Part shown: positions 27,177 through 36,193 of the stretch, one piece after another
Layout of the letters: the number at the start of each line of letters is the position of its first letter
Position numbering within the stretch: the first letter of the stretch is position 1
Source of the DNA: Castellaniella hirudinis
GTDB taxonomy: Bacteria; Pseudomonadota; Gammaproteobacteria; Burkholderiales; Burkholderiaceae_B
Assembly: GCF_042651965.1 (NCBI RefSeq)
Contig: NZ_JBHSDY010000002.1
Span: 558,001-622,000, forward strand
Direction of reading: 5' to 3'
Length of the DNA: 64,000 bases
Notes under the pieces: generated by a model
What the model saw: only the letters and a program-made list of their open reading frames with translations
The model's database searches: none
What the model was told of the DNA's origin: nothing
Made by a program: the position numbers and the translations under genes

Positions 27177-28121
27177 ATGAATGAAAACCACACGAACCTT
27201 CCAGTGATCGTGGGTTACGACGCCTCACAGGAAAGCACGTTCGCGCTGGAATGGGCTGCCCGCGTCGCGCAACAGCGGGGTTGTGGCTTGCGAGTCATTT
27301 CCGCCGCCGACCTTGATCCGTCCAGCATCGAACTGGCGCACACCGACATCCAGGACATGTATCTGCGTCAGGCGCGACAACAGGCCCAGGCAGGCGCGGA
27401 CCTGGCCAAAACCTTTGCCGCCGGGATCGGAATCACGTCCGAAGGACAGCCCGGCAGCGCCGCCGGCGCCCTGGTCAATGCCTCGCGCCAAGGCGCTCTG
27501 CTGGTCGTCGGCCACCGTGCCCTGGGCGCCCGGCCCGACACCTTGCTGGGCTCGGTCGCCTTCAAGGCGACCCACCACGCGGCCTGCCCGGTCGCCATCG
27601 TGCGCCAATCGCCGCGCCCCCTGCCCTGCGCGACGCACCCTGTGGTCGTGGGCGCCGACGGCTCTGAAAACGGCACCCGCGCCTTACTGGAGGCCGCCAG
27701 ACTGGCTGCGGATACCGGCTCGTTCCTGCGGATTGTCGTCGCCTGGCAACGCCCAAGCCAGACGCGCTGGGCGCTGGTGATTTCACAGCGTACCTTGCCC
27801 AACGAGGACGGCTCCCGGCGGGGCTACACCGATGCAGAGATTGCACTGCTCTACGACAAAATCATCGCAGAACTCGAACAACGGGCGCAGCGGGTCGCGC
27901 AACAAGCGACCGATGCGGTCCGCCAACGCCATCCGGATCTCAAGACGGAACTGCACCTCAGCGAAGGCGAGGCCGACCACGTCATCCTCGCAGCAGCCGC
28001 CGATGCCAGCATGATCGCCGTGGGCGCCCGGGGCCTGGGCGACCTGCAAAGCCTGGACCTGGGGTCGATCAGCCGCAAAGTCATGCAAAAGGCCGAATGC
28101 GCAGTCTACGTCGTGCGCTAA
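27177..28121 (+). CDS. Tandem universal stress protein (UspE-like)
   Basis: The product is 314 residues with two Usp domains, about residues 8-142 and 155-314. The second domain ends in a complete ATP-binding signature G-x2-G-x9-G-S (GARG...LGSIS). The first has an alanine in place of the second glycine (GHRAL...LLGSV), so only the C-terminal half is predicted to bind ATP. Such proteins help survival in stasis or low oxygen. The ATG follows CAGGTAAC. The 115-bp upstream region has no clear sigma70 promoter. It is a single gene between the glyQS operon and gloA. Confidence 0.9.
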   Translation: MNENHTNLPVIVGYDASQESTFALEWAARVAQQRGCGLRVISAADLDPSSIELAHTDIQDMYLRQARQQAQAGADLAKTFAAGIGITSEGQPGSAAGALVNASRQGALLVVGHRALGARPDTLLGSVAFKATHHAACPVAIVRQSPRPLPCATHPVVVGADGSENGTRALLEAARLAADTGSFLRIVVAWQRPSQTRWALVISQRTLPNEDGSRRGYTDAEIALLYDKIIAELEQRAQRVAQQATDAVRQRHPDLKTELHLSEGEADHVILAAAADASMIAVGARGLGDLQSLDLGSISRKVMQKAECAVYVVR

Positions 28122-28160
28122 GATGAGCGCAGGCACACTGCTTTTCGATAGGATTTCGCC

Positions 28161-28556
28161 ATGAGATTACTGCACACCATGCTGCGCGTCGGCAACCTGG
28201 ACCGTTCCCTGATGTTCTACACGGAGACCCTGGGCATGCGGCTGCTGCGCCGCAAGGATTACCCGGAAGGCCGTTTCACCCTGGCCTTCGTCGGCTATCA
28301 GGACGAGGCCGACGGCGCCGCCATCGAGCTGACCCATAACTGGGACACCGACCGCTACGAGATCGGCACCGGCTACGGGCACATCGCCATCGAGGTCGAG
28401 GACGCCTACGACACCTGCGCCACCATCAAATCGCGCGGCGGCCTGGTCGTGCGCGAAGCCGGCCCGATGAAGCACGGCACCACCGTGATCGCCTTCGTCG
28501 AAGACCCCGACGGCTACAAGATCGAACTGATCCAGCGCGCGGGTCGCGAAGATTAA
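28161..28556 (+). CDS. gloA: Lactoylglutathione lyase (glyoxalase I)
   Basis: A 131-residue member of the vicinal oxygen chelate fold. All four metal ligands of the Ni-type enzyme can be placed: His5 (LLHTMLRVGNLDRS), Glu in AIELTHNWD (about 56), His in YGHIAIEVED (about 74) and Glu in DPDGYKIELIQ (about 122). It isomerises the glutathione adduct of methylglyoxal. The ATG at 28161 has AGGATTT upstream. It is a short monocistronic gene convergent with rsmA. Confidence 0.96.
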   Translation: MRLLHTMLRVGNLDRSLMFYTETLGMRLLRRKDYPEGRFTLAFVGYQDEADGAAIELTHNWDTDRYEIGTGYGHIAIEVEDAYDTCATIKSRGGLVVREAGPMKHGTTVIAFVEDPDGYKIELIQRAGRED

Positions 28557-28560
28557 AAGG

Positions 28561-28575
28561 GCCCCCACGCTGCGC
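28561..28575. repeat. Intergenic 15-mer GCCCCCACGCTGCGC, copy 2
   Basis: Identical to 11885-11899. It begins 5 bp after the gloA stop, and a GCAGCC-TGC-GGCTGC hairpin (28575-28589) follows directly. Together they occupy the whole convergent gloA-rsmA junction and may act as a weak transcription terminator. Confidence 0.5.
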
Positions 28576-28594
28576 AGCCTGCGGCTGCTAGCGC

Positions 28595-29428
28595 TCACGC
28601 CGTCGGCGTCACGCCGGCCGCCGACAGGGCGTCGGCCATGTCCATGAACTGGGCCACCGTCAATTCCTGGGGCCGCGCCGTGGGCGCGACCCCCAGGGCG
28701 TCCCAGTCCAGCCATTCCGACCAGGCGCCCAGGCTGCCCCGGATCATCTTGCGGCGCTGCTCGAAGACCCGCGCCACCAGCCGTTCGAACACCCGCGCAT
28801 CGCGGGGCTGACGCAGCGTGTCGGCCGCCAGCGGGCGCATGCGCACCACGGCGGACATCACGCGCGGCGGCGGATCGAACGCCTCCGGCGGCACGTCGAA
28901 CAGGTGCGTCATGCGATAGCGCGCCTGCAGCATGACGGACAGGCGTCCATACTGGCTGTCGCCGGGGCGGGCCACCATCCGGTCGATGACTTCGCGCTGC
29001 AGCATGAAATGCTGATCGCGGACCTGGCCGGCCCAGCGCAGCAGATGGAACAGCAGCGGACTGGAGATGTTGTAGGGCAGATTGCCCACCACACGCAGCC
29101 GGGCGGCGGCCGCCCCGGCCGGTTCTGCACCGGCGTCGGGCGCCAGATCGCCGAAATCCACGGTCAAGGCATCGGCCTCGACCACCCGCAGGCGGTCCTC
29201 GCCCCAGCGGCCGCGCAGGCGCCGGGCCAGGTCGCGGTCCAGTTCGACCACGGCCAGCCGGTCCAACCGGTCCAGCAGCGGCGCCGTCAGCGCCGACAGG
29301 CCCGGACCGATCTCGACCATGGCGTCGCCGGGCTGCGGGTCGATGGCGCGCACGATGGCGTCCACCACGGACTCGTCGGCCAGAAAGTGCTGGCCGAAGC
29401 GTTTACGCGCCTGATGTGCCCCCGCCAT
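28595..29428 (-). CDS. rsmA: 16S rRNA A1518/A1519 dimethyltransferase
   Basis: The product is 277 residues, standard for RsmA/KsgA. The N-terminal ARKRFGQHFLADE is diagnostic. The SAM site is EIGPGLSALT (about residues 40-49), and the catalytic NLPYNISSPLLF is near residue 115. It dimethylates two adjacent adenosines at the 3' end of 16S rRNA late in 30S assembly. The start ATG at 29428 overlaps the surA stop (TGATG); a TTG three bases earlier is possible. The lptD-surA-rsmA order is like that of E. coli, without pdxA between. Confidence 0.96.
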   Translation of the reverse strand: MAGAHQARKRFGQHFLADESVVDAIVRAIDPQPGDAMVEIGPGLSALTAPLLDRLDRLAVVELDRDLARRLRGRWGEDRLRVVEADALTVDFGDLAPDAGAEPAGAAAARLRVVGNLPYNISSPLLFHLLRWAGQVRDQHFMLQREVIDRMVARPGDSQYGRLSVMLQARYRMTHLFDVPPEAFDPPPRVMSAVVRMRPLAADTLRQPRDARVFERLVARVFEQRRKMIRGSLGAWSEWLDWDALGVAPTARPQELTVAQFMDMADALSAAGVTPTA

Positions 29429-30951
29429 CAACGGCTACCGCTGGCCGCCTTGTCCAGGCGGTTGTCGATATAGGCCTGGCCGCGCAACTGGTCGAGCCAG
29501 TCTTCGTAGGCCGGCCCGATGCGGCGTTCCATCAGCTCGCGGCGCGCCTGCATGCGGCGGAATTCCTGCTCCATGTTCTTGGTCTGGCGGCCTTCGACCT
29601 GGATCAGGTGCCAGCCGAACGGCGACTTGACCGGTTCGCTGACCTGGCCGTCCTGCAGCGCGTTCATGGCCTGCTCGAAGGCCGGCACGGTCTCGCCCGG
29701 ATTCAGCCAACCCAGATCGCCGCCCTGGGGCGCGGACGCGTCCTCGGAATAGCGCTTGGCCAGCTCGGCGAAGGATTCGCCGTGCTCGATGCGGTTCCGC
29801 AGGCTTTCGAGCGTGGCGCGGGCCTTGTCGTCGCTCACGACCTTGGAGGTCTTGATCAGGATGTGGCGGGCATGGGTCTGCGTGACCATCATGGGGCCCG
29901 AGGGCATCGGTGCGCGCGTGGGCTGGGCCTGGGCCTGCTGCGCCTGCGCCTGCGCGGGCTTCGCCGCCCCCTTGGGCGCCGGACGCTGGGCATAGCCGCG
30001 GCGCAGGACCTTCAGGATGTGGAAGCCGCGGCCGCTTTGCACGATCCCGCTGATGCCGCCCGGCGGCGTGTTGGCGATCGCCTGCGAGAACAGATCGGGC
30101 CAGTCGTGCAGGGGTCGGATGCCCATATTGCCGCCTTCCAGGGCCTGGGGACCGTTCGACGAGGCAGCCGCGACGCCGGCAAAGTCGGCGCCCGACTTCA
30201 GTTTGCGCAGAATGGCCTCGGCCTGCTTGCGCTTTTCCTGGACGGTGCTTTCGGCGGCGTAGTCCGGGACCTCGATCAGAATCTGCGCCAGTTCGATCAG
30301 TTCGGGGCCGGTCGGCTTCGGAGCCGGTTCGGGCTCCGGCTCCGGCGCAGGCGCGGCAGCCTGCGTGACCATCGGCTTGCCGTCGTTCATGGACAGGAAG
30401 GCATCGACGTCGCTGTCACTGATGGTGATGCGATCCTCGACGAAGCGTTGGCGCAGCATGTCATCCTGGATCTGCGAGCGCAGATCGACGCGGTAGTCGT
30501 CCCACTTCAGGCCGCTGCTGGTGATTTCATTGCGCAACTGATCGACCGTGATGCGGTTGCGCTGGGCGATGGTCTGCACCGCATGATCGACCTGGGCGTC
30601 GGACACCCGGATGCCGACGCGCTTGGCCTCGTGATCCTGCAGGGCGGCATTGATCATCTGTTGCAGCACCTGGCGCCGCAGCACGGCCGCCTCGGGCACG
30701 GGAATGCGCTGCTGTTCCATCTGGCGACGCACCTGGACCGCCTTGGCATCGACCTGGGCCAGCGTGATGACTTCTTTGTCGACGATGGCGGCGATGCCGT
30801 CCACGAATTGCTCGGACGCCGCCGGCGCGGCCGCGGCCTGGGCCGGACGGTGGGCCGGCTTGCCGGCTGCCAGCGCGGACGCCGACACCCAGGCCCCCAG
30901 CACGATGGCCAGCGACAGGGCGCGGGCGGGATGACGCAAGCCAGACATCAT
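29428..30951 (-). CDS. surA: Periplasmic peptidyl-prolyl isomerase and outer-membrane protein chaperone SurA
   Basis: A 507-residue protein, longer than E. coli SurA (428). It has a signal peptide (about residues 1-29), the SurA N-terminal chaperone domain (about 45-200) and two parvulin domains. The second parvulin domain contains HARHILIKTSKV and GDLGWLNPGE (about 350-455). The extra length comes from two low-complexity linkers: a Pro/Glu run (about 198-212) and an Ala/Gln/Pro run (about 320-345). SurA escorts beta-barrel proteins such as LptD to the BAM complex. The ATG overlaps the lptD stop (ATGA), so chaperone and client are translationally coupled. Confidence 0.95.
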   Translation of the reverse strand: MMSGLRHPARALSLAIVLGAWVSASALAAGKPAHRPAQAAAAPAASEQFVDGIAAIVDKEVITLAQVDAKAVQVRRQMEQQRIPVPEAAVLRRQVLQQMINAALQDHEAKRVGIRVSDAQVDHAVQTIAQRNRITVDQLRNEITSSGLKWDDYRVDLRSQIQDDMLRQRFVEDRITISDSDVDAFLSMNDGKPMVTQAAAPAPEPEPEPAPKPTGPELIELAQILIEVPDYAAESTVQEKRKQAEAILRKLKSGADFAGVAAASSNGPQALEGGNMGIRPLHDWPDLFSQAIANTPPGGISGIVQSGRGFHILKVLRRGYAQRPAPKGAAKPAQAQAQQAQAQPTRAPMPSGPMMVTQTHARHILIKTSKVVSDDKARATLESLRNRIEHGESFAELAKRYSEDASAPQGGDLGWLNPGETVPAFEQAMNALQDGQVSEPVKSPFGWHLIQVEGRQTKNMEQEFRRMQARRELMERRIGPAYEDWLDQLRGQAYIDNRLDKAASGSR

Positions 30952-33320
30952 TCGTACCTCTCAAAAACAGTTTTTTCAGGCGTGGGGGGAGTCACGGGCC
31001 GGTAGCCGATGACGCGATCGGTCAGCAGGGACATGGGGTCGGTGCCCAAAGAACCCAGACCGGTGAGTTCCAGTTGCAGGAACATCGCGGTATTGGTCTT
31101 CTGGGCGGACACGGCGTAGCGTTGCATCACCACGCGCGCGGCCCAGCCGCCGTCGCCCCGGTACTCCAGGCCCATGATGGACTGGGTGCTGCGCTTTTCG
31201 GCCAGGGAATAGTCGTAGCGGCCCACCCCGTACCAGCGCCGGGACAGCGGCCACTGGCCGCTCAGGCTGACCTGCTCGCGGGACTCGGGCACGGTGCCGG
31301 CAGGCAGCACCCCGTAAGGATCGGCATAGCTGTTGACGTCGCGCTCGTAGCGGTAGGACAGCGACACCGTCGCCAGGCGCTTCGGCGTCCAGCGCACCCC
31401 GCTGCTGAGCCGGTTGCGCCTCTGGGTATCGTAGTCGAACTGTCCGTCGAAATACACCGAGAACTGGTCGGTCAGCGCGGCCTTGGCGCCGACCAGATAA
31501 TCCGACTGGGTGCCGTTGCGCGGCGTTTCGCTGGACAAGGTCACCTTCTGCTTGTCGAAGTAGAAACGCTGGGCGAAGGACAGGGACAGGCGCTCGAATC
31601 CGGTGTCGGCGTCCAGCCAGCGGCTGGTCAGGCCGGCGGTCAACTGATTGGCGTTGGAGATCCGATCCCAGCCGCCGCTGAAGATATTTTCATCGAACGC
31701 CTGCTGATAATTGAAGGTCGCCAGCCCGGTATCGAACACCGGCAGATTCGACTGATCGCGGTACGGCACGTAGAGGTAATACAGGCGCGGTTCCAGCGTC
31801 TGGATGGCCGCATTGCCGAACAGCGAGGCATTGCGCTCGAACGTCAGGCCGGCGTCCACCGAGGTGATCGGCAGCACCCGCGACTGGCTGGTGGGACGCC
31901 CGGCGAACTGCTCCATGCCCGGCGTGCTGGCGAACCATTCGGTCTCGTACTGGCTCATGTGCAGGCCGACCTTCGGCGTCAGGTAGGCGCCGGGCAGCAC
32001 GAAGGGCCGCGCGATCGAGGTATAGGACGTCAGGCGCGTGCCATTGGGCATCAGGCGCTTGCCGGACCGATCAGGAAAGGCGTCGCCGTGATAGATCGGC
32101 GCGATGAAGCGGGTCGCCGTGTTCTCGGACACCACATCCAGCCCGTGCCAGCCGTAGCGCTGCGCGGTGAAGGTCAACTGGGGCAGCATGTCGTAGGGCG
32201 GCGCCAGGAAGGACCCGGTGCTGTCCTGCAGAGTCTGGTAGCGGTAGAACTGCAGCGAGCCGGACAGGTAGCGGCTGTCGGACCAGGACAGCAGCGCCTG
32301 GCTGGGCATGTAGGTGATGGCCGCGTCCGTCAGCCCGAAGGACGAGAAGTCGCGGAAGTAATTGTCGTCCGAGACCTTGCGCGCGTCCAGGTAGGCGCTG
32401 AAACCCTTGCCCAGCGTGTGGGTGTGCTGCACGGAATACATCCAGCGCTTGTCGCCCGTCTGCTGGTCGCGCATGATGTAGGTGCCGAACAGTTCAGAAT
32501 GGGAATCGGCGCTCAGGTGGCGGAACTCGGTCCCCAGCAGCAGCCCGCGCTTGCTGAGATAACGGGGAAACAGCGTGGCGTCGTAATCCGGCGCCAGGTT
32601 CAGATAATACGGGGTGGTCAGCTCGATCCCGCCGTTGCTGGACGTCCCGTAGGTCGGCAGCAGAAAACCGGACTTGCGGTCCTTGCCCAGCGGGAACGTC
32701 AGATAGGGCGAATACAGGATCGGCGCGCCCTTGAAATACAGCACGCCGTTGCGCGCCACGCCTTCGTTTTCATCCAGGTACAGATCGACGCGGCTGGAAT
32801 CGATGTACCAGGCCGGGTCCGGCCCTGTCCAGCCGCTGTAGCGCATGTCTTTCAGGCGCATGTGCTGGCGGCTGATGATGTCGGCTTCTTCGGCCCGCCC
32901 CGCCCCGCCCTTGCCGCCCAGCCAGAAGCGCGGCTGCTCGACCAGGCCCTGTTCGGTATTGACGTTGTAGCGCAGATGCGGCCCGCGCACGATATTGCCA
33001 TCGCGGACAATCAGGCCGTTGCCGCGGACGTCGGCCTCGCCCGTGGACTGCAGATAGTCGATGCGATCGCCCTTGATCACCGCATCCAGACGGCGGACCT
33101 GGGCGTTGCCTTGCAGGATCACCCGTCCATCCGCGTCGCGCTTGATGTCGTCGCCGATCAGGAATGACGGCAGGGCGTCGTCCTTGAGGCCCGGATGCAG
33201 CCTCAGGCTGCCGACCATCCGCATGCCGCCGCCCGCATCCGGCGCGGCGGGCTGCGCCGCCAGGACCGGTGCCGACAAGCACAGGCCCAGGAAGATGATG
33301 CGACCGATCCAATGCGCCAA
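30948..33320 (-). CDS. lptD: LPS-assembly outer-membrane protein LptD
   Basis: About 790 residues: signal peptide (about 1-22), N-terminal LptA-like beta-jellyroll (about 45-200, with DAVIKGDRIDYLQSTGEADVRGNG) and a C-terminal 26-strand barrel rich in aromatic residues. LptD inserts LPS into the outer leaflet. The only cysteine is in the signal peptide (residue 14). The mature protein has none, so the disulfides that pair the two domains in E. coli cannot form. The apparent start is a TTG at 33320; no in-frame ATG precedes the signal sequence. It heads the lptD-surA-rsmA operon and diverges from amgK. Confidence 0.95.
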   Translation of the reverse strand: MAHWIGRIIFLGLCLSAPVLAAQPAAPDAGGGMRMVGSLRLHPGLKDDALPSFLIGDDIKRDADGRVILQGNAQVRRLDAVIKGDRIDYLQSTGEADVRGNGLIVRDGNIVRGPHLRYNVNTEQGLVEQPRFWLGGKGGAGRAEEADIISRQHMRLKDMRYSGWTGPDPAWYIDSSRVDLYLDENEGVARNGVLYFKGAPILYSPYLTFPLGKDRKSGFLLPTYGTSSNGGIELTTPYYLNLAPDYDATLFPRYLSKRGLLLGTEFRHLSADSHSELFGTYIMRDQQTGDKRWMYSVQHTHTLGKGFSAYLDARKVSDDNYFRDFSSFGLTDAAITYMPSQALLSWSDSRYLSGSLQFYRYQTLQDSTGSFLAPPYDMLPQLTFTAQRYGWHGLDVVSENTATRFIAPIYHGDAFPDRSGKRLMPNGTRLTSYTSIARPFVLPGAYLTPKVGLHMSQYETEWFASTPGMEQFAGRPTSQSRVLPITSVDAGLTFERNASLFGNAAIQTLEPRLYYLYVPYRDQSNLPVFDTGLATFNYQQAFDENIFSGGWDRISNANQLTAGLTSRWLDADTGFERLSLSFAQRFYFDKQKVTLSSETPRNGTQSDYLVGAKAALTDQFSVYFDGQFDYDTQRRNRLSSGVRWTPKRLATVSLSYRYERDVNSYADPYGVLPAGTVPESREQVSLSGQWPLSRRWYGVGRYDYSLAEKRSTQSIMGLEYRGDGGWAARVVMQRYAVSAQKTNTAMFLQLELTGLGSLGTDPMSLLTDRVIGYRPVTPPTPEKTVFERYE

Positions 33321-33484
33321 GACCCGGTTCCCAGAAATGGTTGAAAGAGATGACAGCCGATCGGTCTACCCGCGACGACCAGCGACCCAGTATTATAGAG
33401 AAGCCGGGCCGTATCGTGTCCGCCCGTTCGTCCGGCCGATCCATCTCGTTTCCTTTCCTCTCGAAACCTCCTCGAATCCCGCGC

Positions 33485-34534
33485 ATGACCCCTACCTCCA
33501 CCCCGGATCTCCGCCTGGACGCCCTGCGCCATTGGCTGAGCCAGCACGCCGACCGGCTGGGCCTGGCCCTGGACAGCCTGGCGCCTGTTTCCGGCGACGC
33601 CAGTTTCCGCCGCTATTTCCGCCTGCAGGCCGCGAGCGGCACCGTGATCGTCATGGACGCCCCGCCGCCCCACGAGGACTGCGCGCCTTTCGTCCGCATC
33701 GCCGGGCTGCTGGCGCAAGGCGGGCTGCGCGTCCCCGGGATCCTGGCCCAGGATCTCGCCCAGGGTTTCCTGCTGCTCACCGACCTGGGCGAGCGCACTT
33801 TTTACGAGGCCCTGCGCGACGGCCTGGCACGGGACGAGGCCGCCCTGCAGCGGCATTACCGGGGCGCCCTGCGCGCGCTGGTCGCGTTGCAGCAATGCCC
33901 GGCGGACGGCCTGCCCCCCTATGACGAAGCCCGCCTGCTCGAAGAACTGGCCGTCTTTCCGCAATGGTATCTGCGCACGCATCTGGGCCACACGCCCGAT
34001 GCCGCTGCCGAGGCCGCGCTGGCGAACATCTTCAACCTGCTGGCGCAGCGGGCGGCGGCCCAGCCGCGCGTCCTGGTCCACCGGGACTTCCATTCGCCCA
34101 ACCTGATGCTCGGCGCCGACACGCCGGACACCACGCCCGGCGTCATCGACTTCCAGGACGCCCTGAGCGGCCCGATCAGCTACGACATCGCCTCGCTGGC
34201 CATGGATGCCCGCACCACCTGGGACGAGGCCCGCCAGCTCGACTGGGCCATCCGCTACTGGGAATACGCCCGGGCGGCCGGGCTGCCGGTTCCGGATGAC
34301 TTCGCCGACTTCCACGTCGACTACGAATGGATGGGGCTGCAGCGCAACCTGCGCATCCTGGGCGTCTTCGCCCGCCTGTCGCACCGCGACGGCAAGCACC
34401 ACTACCTGGACCACATGCCCCGGGTACGGGCCTACGTGAACCAGGTCGCAGGGCGCTACGCCGTCTTCCGCCCCCTGCTGCGTCTGCTGGACCAGGCCGA
34501 ACAGACGCCAAAGACCGAAGGGTTCTCGTTCTGA
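33485..34534 (+). CDS. amgK: N-acetylmuramate/N-acetylglucosamine anomeric kinase
   Basis: A 349-residue aminoglycoside-phosphotransferase-fold kinase. It has the phosphate-positioning GDASFRRYFRL near residue 40, the catalytic loop VLVHRDFHSPNLM (about residue 200) and the metal motif IDFQDALSGPISYD (about residue 222). With MurU it forms the MurNAc recycling route known from Pseudomonas, phosphorylating the anomeric carbon of MurNAc. The ATG at 33485 was chosen because the open frame upstream is unconserved and crosses the lptD promoter region. The stop overlaps the murU ATG (TGATG). Confidence 0.9.
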   Translation: MTPTSTPDLRLDALRHWLSQHADRLGLALDSLAPVSGDASFRRYFRLQAASGTVIVMDAPPPHEDCAPFVRIAGLLAQGGLRVPGILAQDLAQGFLLLTDLGERTFYEALRDGLARDEAALQRHYRGALRALVALQQCPADGLPPYDEARLLEELAVFPQWYLRTHLGHTPDAAAEAALANIFNLLAQRAAAQPRVLVHRDFHSPNLMLGADTPDTTPGVIDFQDALSGPISYDIASLAMDARTTWDEARQLDWAIRYWEYARAAGLPVPDDFADFHVDYEWMGLQRNLRILGVFARLSHRDGKHHYLDHMPRVRAYVNQVAGRYAVFRPLLRLLDQAEQTPKTEGFSF

Positions 34535-35301
34535 TGCGGGCCATGATCCTGGCCGCCGGGCGCGGCGAACGCATGCGCCCGCTGACGGACACCTGCCCCA
34601 AACCCCTGCTGCCCGCGGGAGGCCGCCCCCTGATCGCCTGGCACCTGGCGCACCTGGCCCGCGCCGGCATCACCGACATCCTGGTGAACCACGCCTGGCT
34701 GGGCGAACGCATCGAGGCGGCGCTGGGCGACGGCCGCGCATATGGTGTGCGGCTGCGCTATTCGGCCGAATCCCCCGCCCTGGAAACGGCGGGCGGGATC
34801 GCGCGCGCCCTGTCGTTCTTCCAGGACCGGCCCTTTCTGGTCCTGAACGGCGACATCTGGTGCGACTGGGACCCCGCACGCGCGCCGCGCCTGGCGGCCG
34901 CATGGCCGGCCGACCGCCTGGCCCATCTGGTCCTGGTCGACAATCCCGACCATCACCCCGAAGGCGACTTCGTGCTGCGGGCCGACGGCGGGGTCACGCC
35001 GCGTACGGACGCCGACGCTGGCCGCCACGATGGCCCCGGACGCGCGCCGACGACGCAGGCCCCGACCGCGCCGGACACCGCGCTGACTTTCGCCGGCATC
35101 GGCCTGTACCGCCCGGCCCTGTTCGCCCGCACCGACCCGGACCAGCCCGCGCCGCTGGCGCCCCTGCTGCGCCAGGCGATGGCGGCCCACGCCGTGAGCG
35201 GCGAGCGGCACGCGGGACGCTGGATCGACGTCGGCACGCCCGCACGCCTGGCGGCGCTGGACGCCGAGCTGGCGGCGCGCACGGCGGGGCCGGATACCTG
35301 A
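34534..35301 (+). CDS. murU: N-acetylmuramate alpha-1-phosphate uridylyltransferase
   Basis: The product is 255 residues of the nucleotidyltransferase fold. It has the nucleotide-binding loop AAGRGERMRPLTDTCPKPLL (residues 6-25), NHAWLGERI, the metal-binding aspartate in LNGDIWCDW (about residue 107) and the C-terminal GRWIDVGTPARL. It makes UDP-MurNAc directly from recycled sugar. A divergent, repeat-like stretch around residues 155-185 (TDADAGRHDGPGR) looks like a surface loop insertion. It is coupled to amgK. Confidence 0.9.
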   Translation: MRAMILAAGRGERMRPLTDTCPKPLLPAGGRPLIAWHLAHLARAGITDILVNHAWLGERIEAALGDGRAYGVRLRYSAESPALETAGGIARALSFFQDRPFLVLNGDIWCDWDPARAPRLAAAWPADRLAHLVLVDNPDHHPEGDFVLRADGGVTPRTDADAGRHDGPGRAPTTQAPTAPDTALTFAGIGLYRPALFARTDPDQPAPLAPLLRQAMAAHAVSGERHAGRWIDVGTPARLAALDAELAARTAGPDT

Positions 35302-35449
35302 CCGAGGTTCCCTAACCCATCAAATCGCAACCGGATGTAGGTCCGGCCCCAGGAAAACCACGAAACCGTTTATCCTATTTGGTTTCGCACCCGCACGCCC
35401 AAGCGGCGCGGCGCTTTATACAAGCTTCAAGCAATTCAGGAATTTCGTC

Positions 35450-36172
35450 ATGTCGCTCGGCCCCAAACGCCCCACCTTCAAGCCCACGCCCTACGGCTAT
35501 ACCCGGCGCAGCCGCGGCATCCCCCGCTGGCTGATGCTGCTGATCACCGGCGTGGTCCTGGGCGCCGGGGGCGTGCTGTTCCTGCAGCGCAGCTACGGCC
35601 CGCAGCGCCTCACGGTCGAACAATCCGAGCAATTGCGCTCGGACCTGAACACCTCCAACATGGAAAGCCAGCGCCTGTCGATCGAGTCTGAAAAGATCAA
35701 GGCCGAGATCAAGCAGGCGCGCCAGGACCAGCAGGAACAGAAGACTCGCGCCGAACAGGCGCGCAAGCAGACCGCCGACATGGAAGCCGGCCTCGAAAGC
35801 CTGATCCAGGCCATCCCCCCTGATCCGCGCGGCACCTCGCCGGGCATCCGCGGCGCCGACATGGTCGCGCGCGATGCCGGCGTGGACTACCGCATCCTGC
35901 TGATCCAGGATCTGCCGGAGGGCCAATCCGCAGTCCCCGCCCTGCGCGGCCGGATCAAGCTGATCGCCCAGGGGTCCTACCCCAACGGCAACGCGGGCTA
36001 TGTCGATCTGGCCGAGCAGCCCCTGGACATGGGCCGCTACATTGTCATCGACGGCCGCGCCGACCTGCCGAACAAGTCCTTCCGCCCGCGCCAGGTCACC
36101 ATCCAGATCATGGGCGAAGGGTCCGACAAGGTCATCGCCACGCGGACGTTCCACGTGACGGCTGGACGCTGA
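35450..36172 (+). CDS. Membrane-anchored coiled-coil protein of unknown function
   Basis: A 240-residue protein. A basic N-terminus is followed by one membrane helix (about residues 27-45). A polar coiled coil (about 58-115), very rich in Glu, Gln, Lys and Arg, comes next, and then a beta-rich domain of about 110 residues without cysteines. I do not recognise the C-terminal domain by motif. The layout suggests a bitopic inner-membrane protein with a periplasmic sensing or scaffolding domain. It stands alone, 148 bp after murU, and ends at a strong hairpin. A cell-envelope role is a guess from the neighbouring amgK-murU and lptD. Confidence 0.75.
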   Translation: MSLGPKRPTFKPTPYGYTRRSRGIPRWLMLLITGVVLGAGGVLFLQRSYGPQRLTVEQSEQLRSDLNTSNMESQRLSIESEKIKAEIKQARQDQQEQKTRAEQARKQTADMEAGLESLIQAIPPDPRGTSPGIRGADMVARDAGVDYRILLIQDLPEGQSAVPALRGRIKLIAQGSYPNGNAGYVDLAEQPLDMGRYIVIDGRADLPNKSFRPRQVTIQIMGEGSDKVIATRTFHVTAGR

Positions 36173-36193
36173 ACCACACGCCCCCATCCAAAC

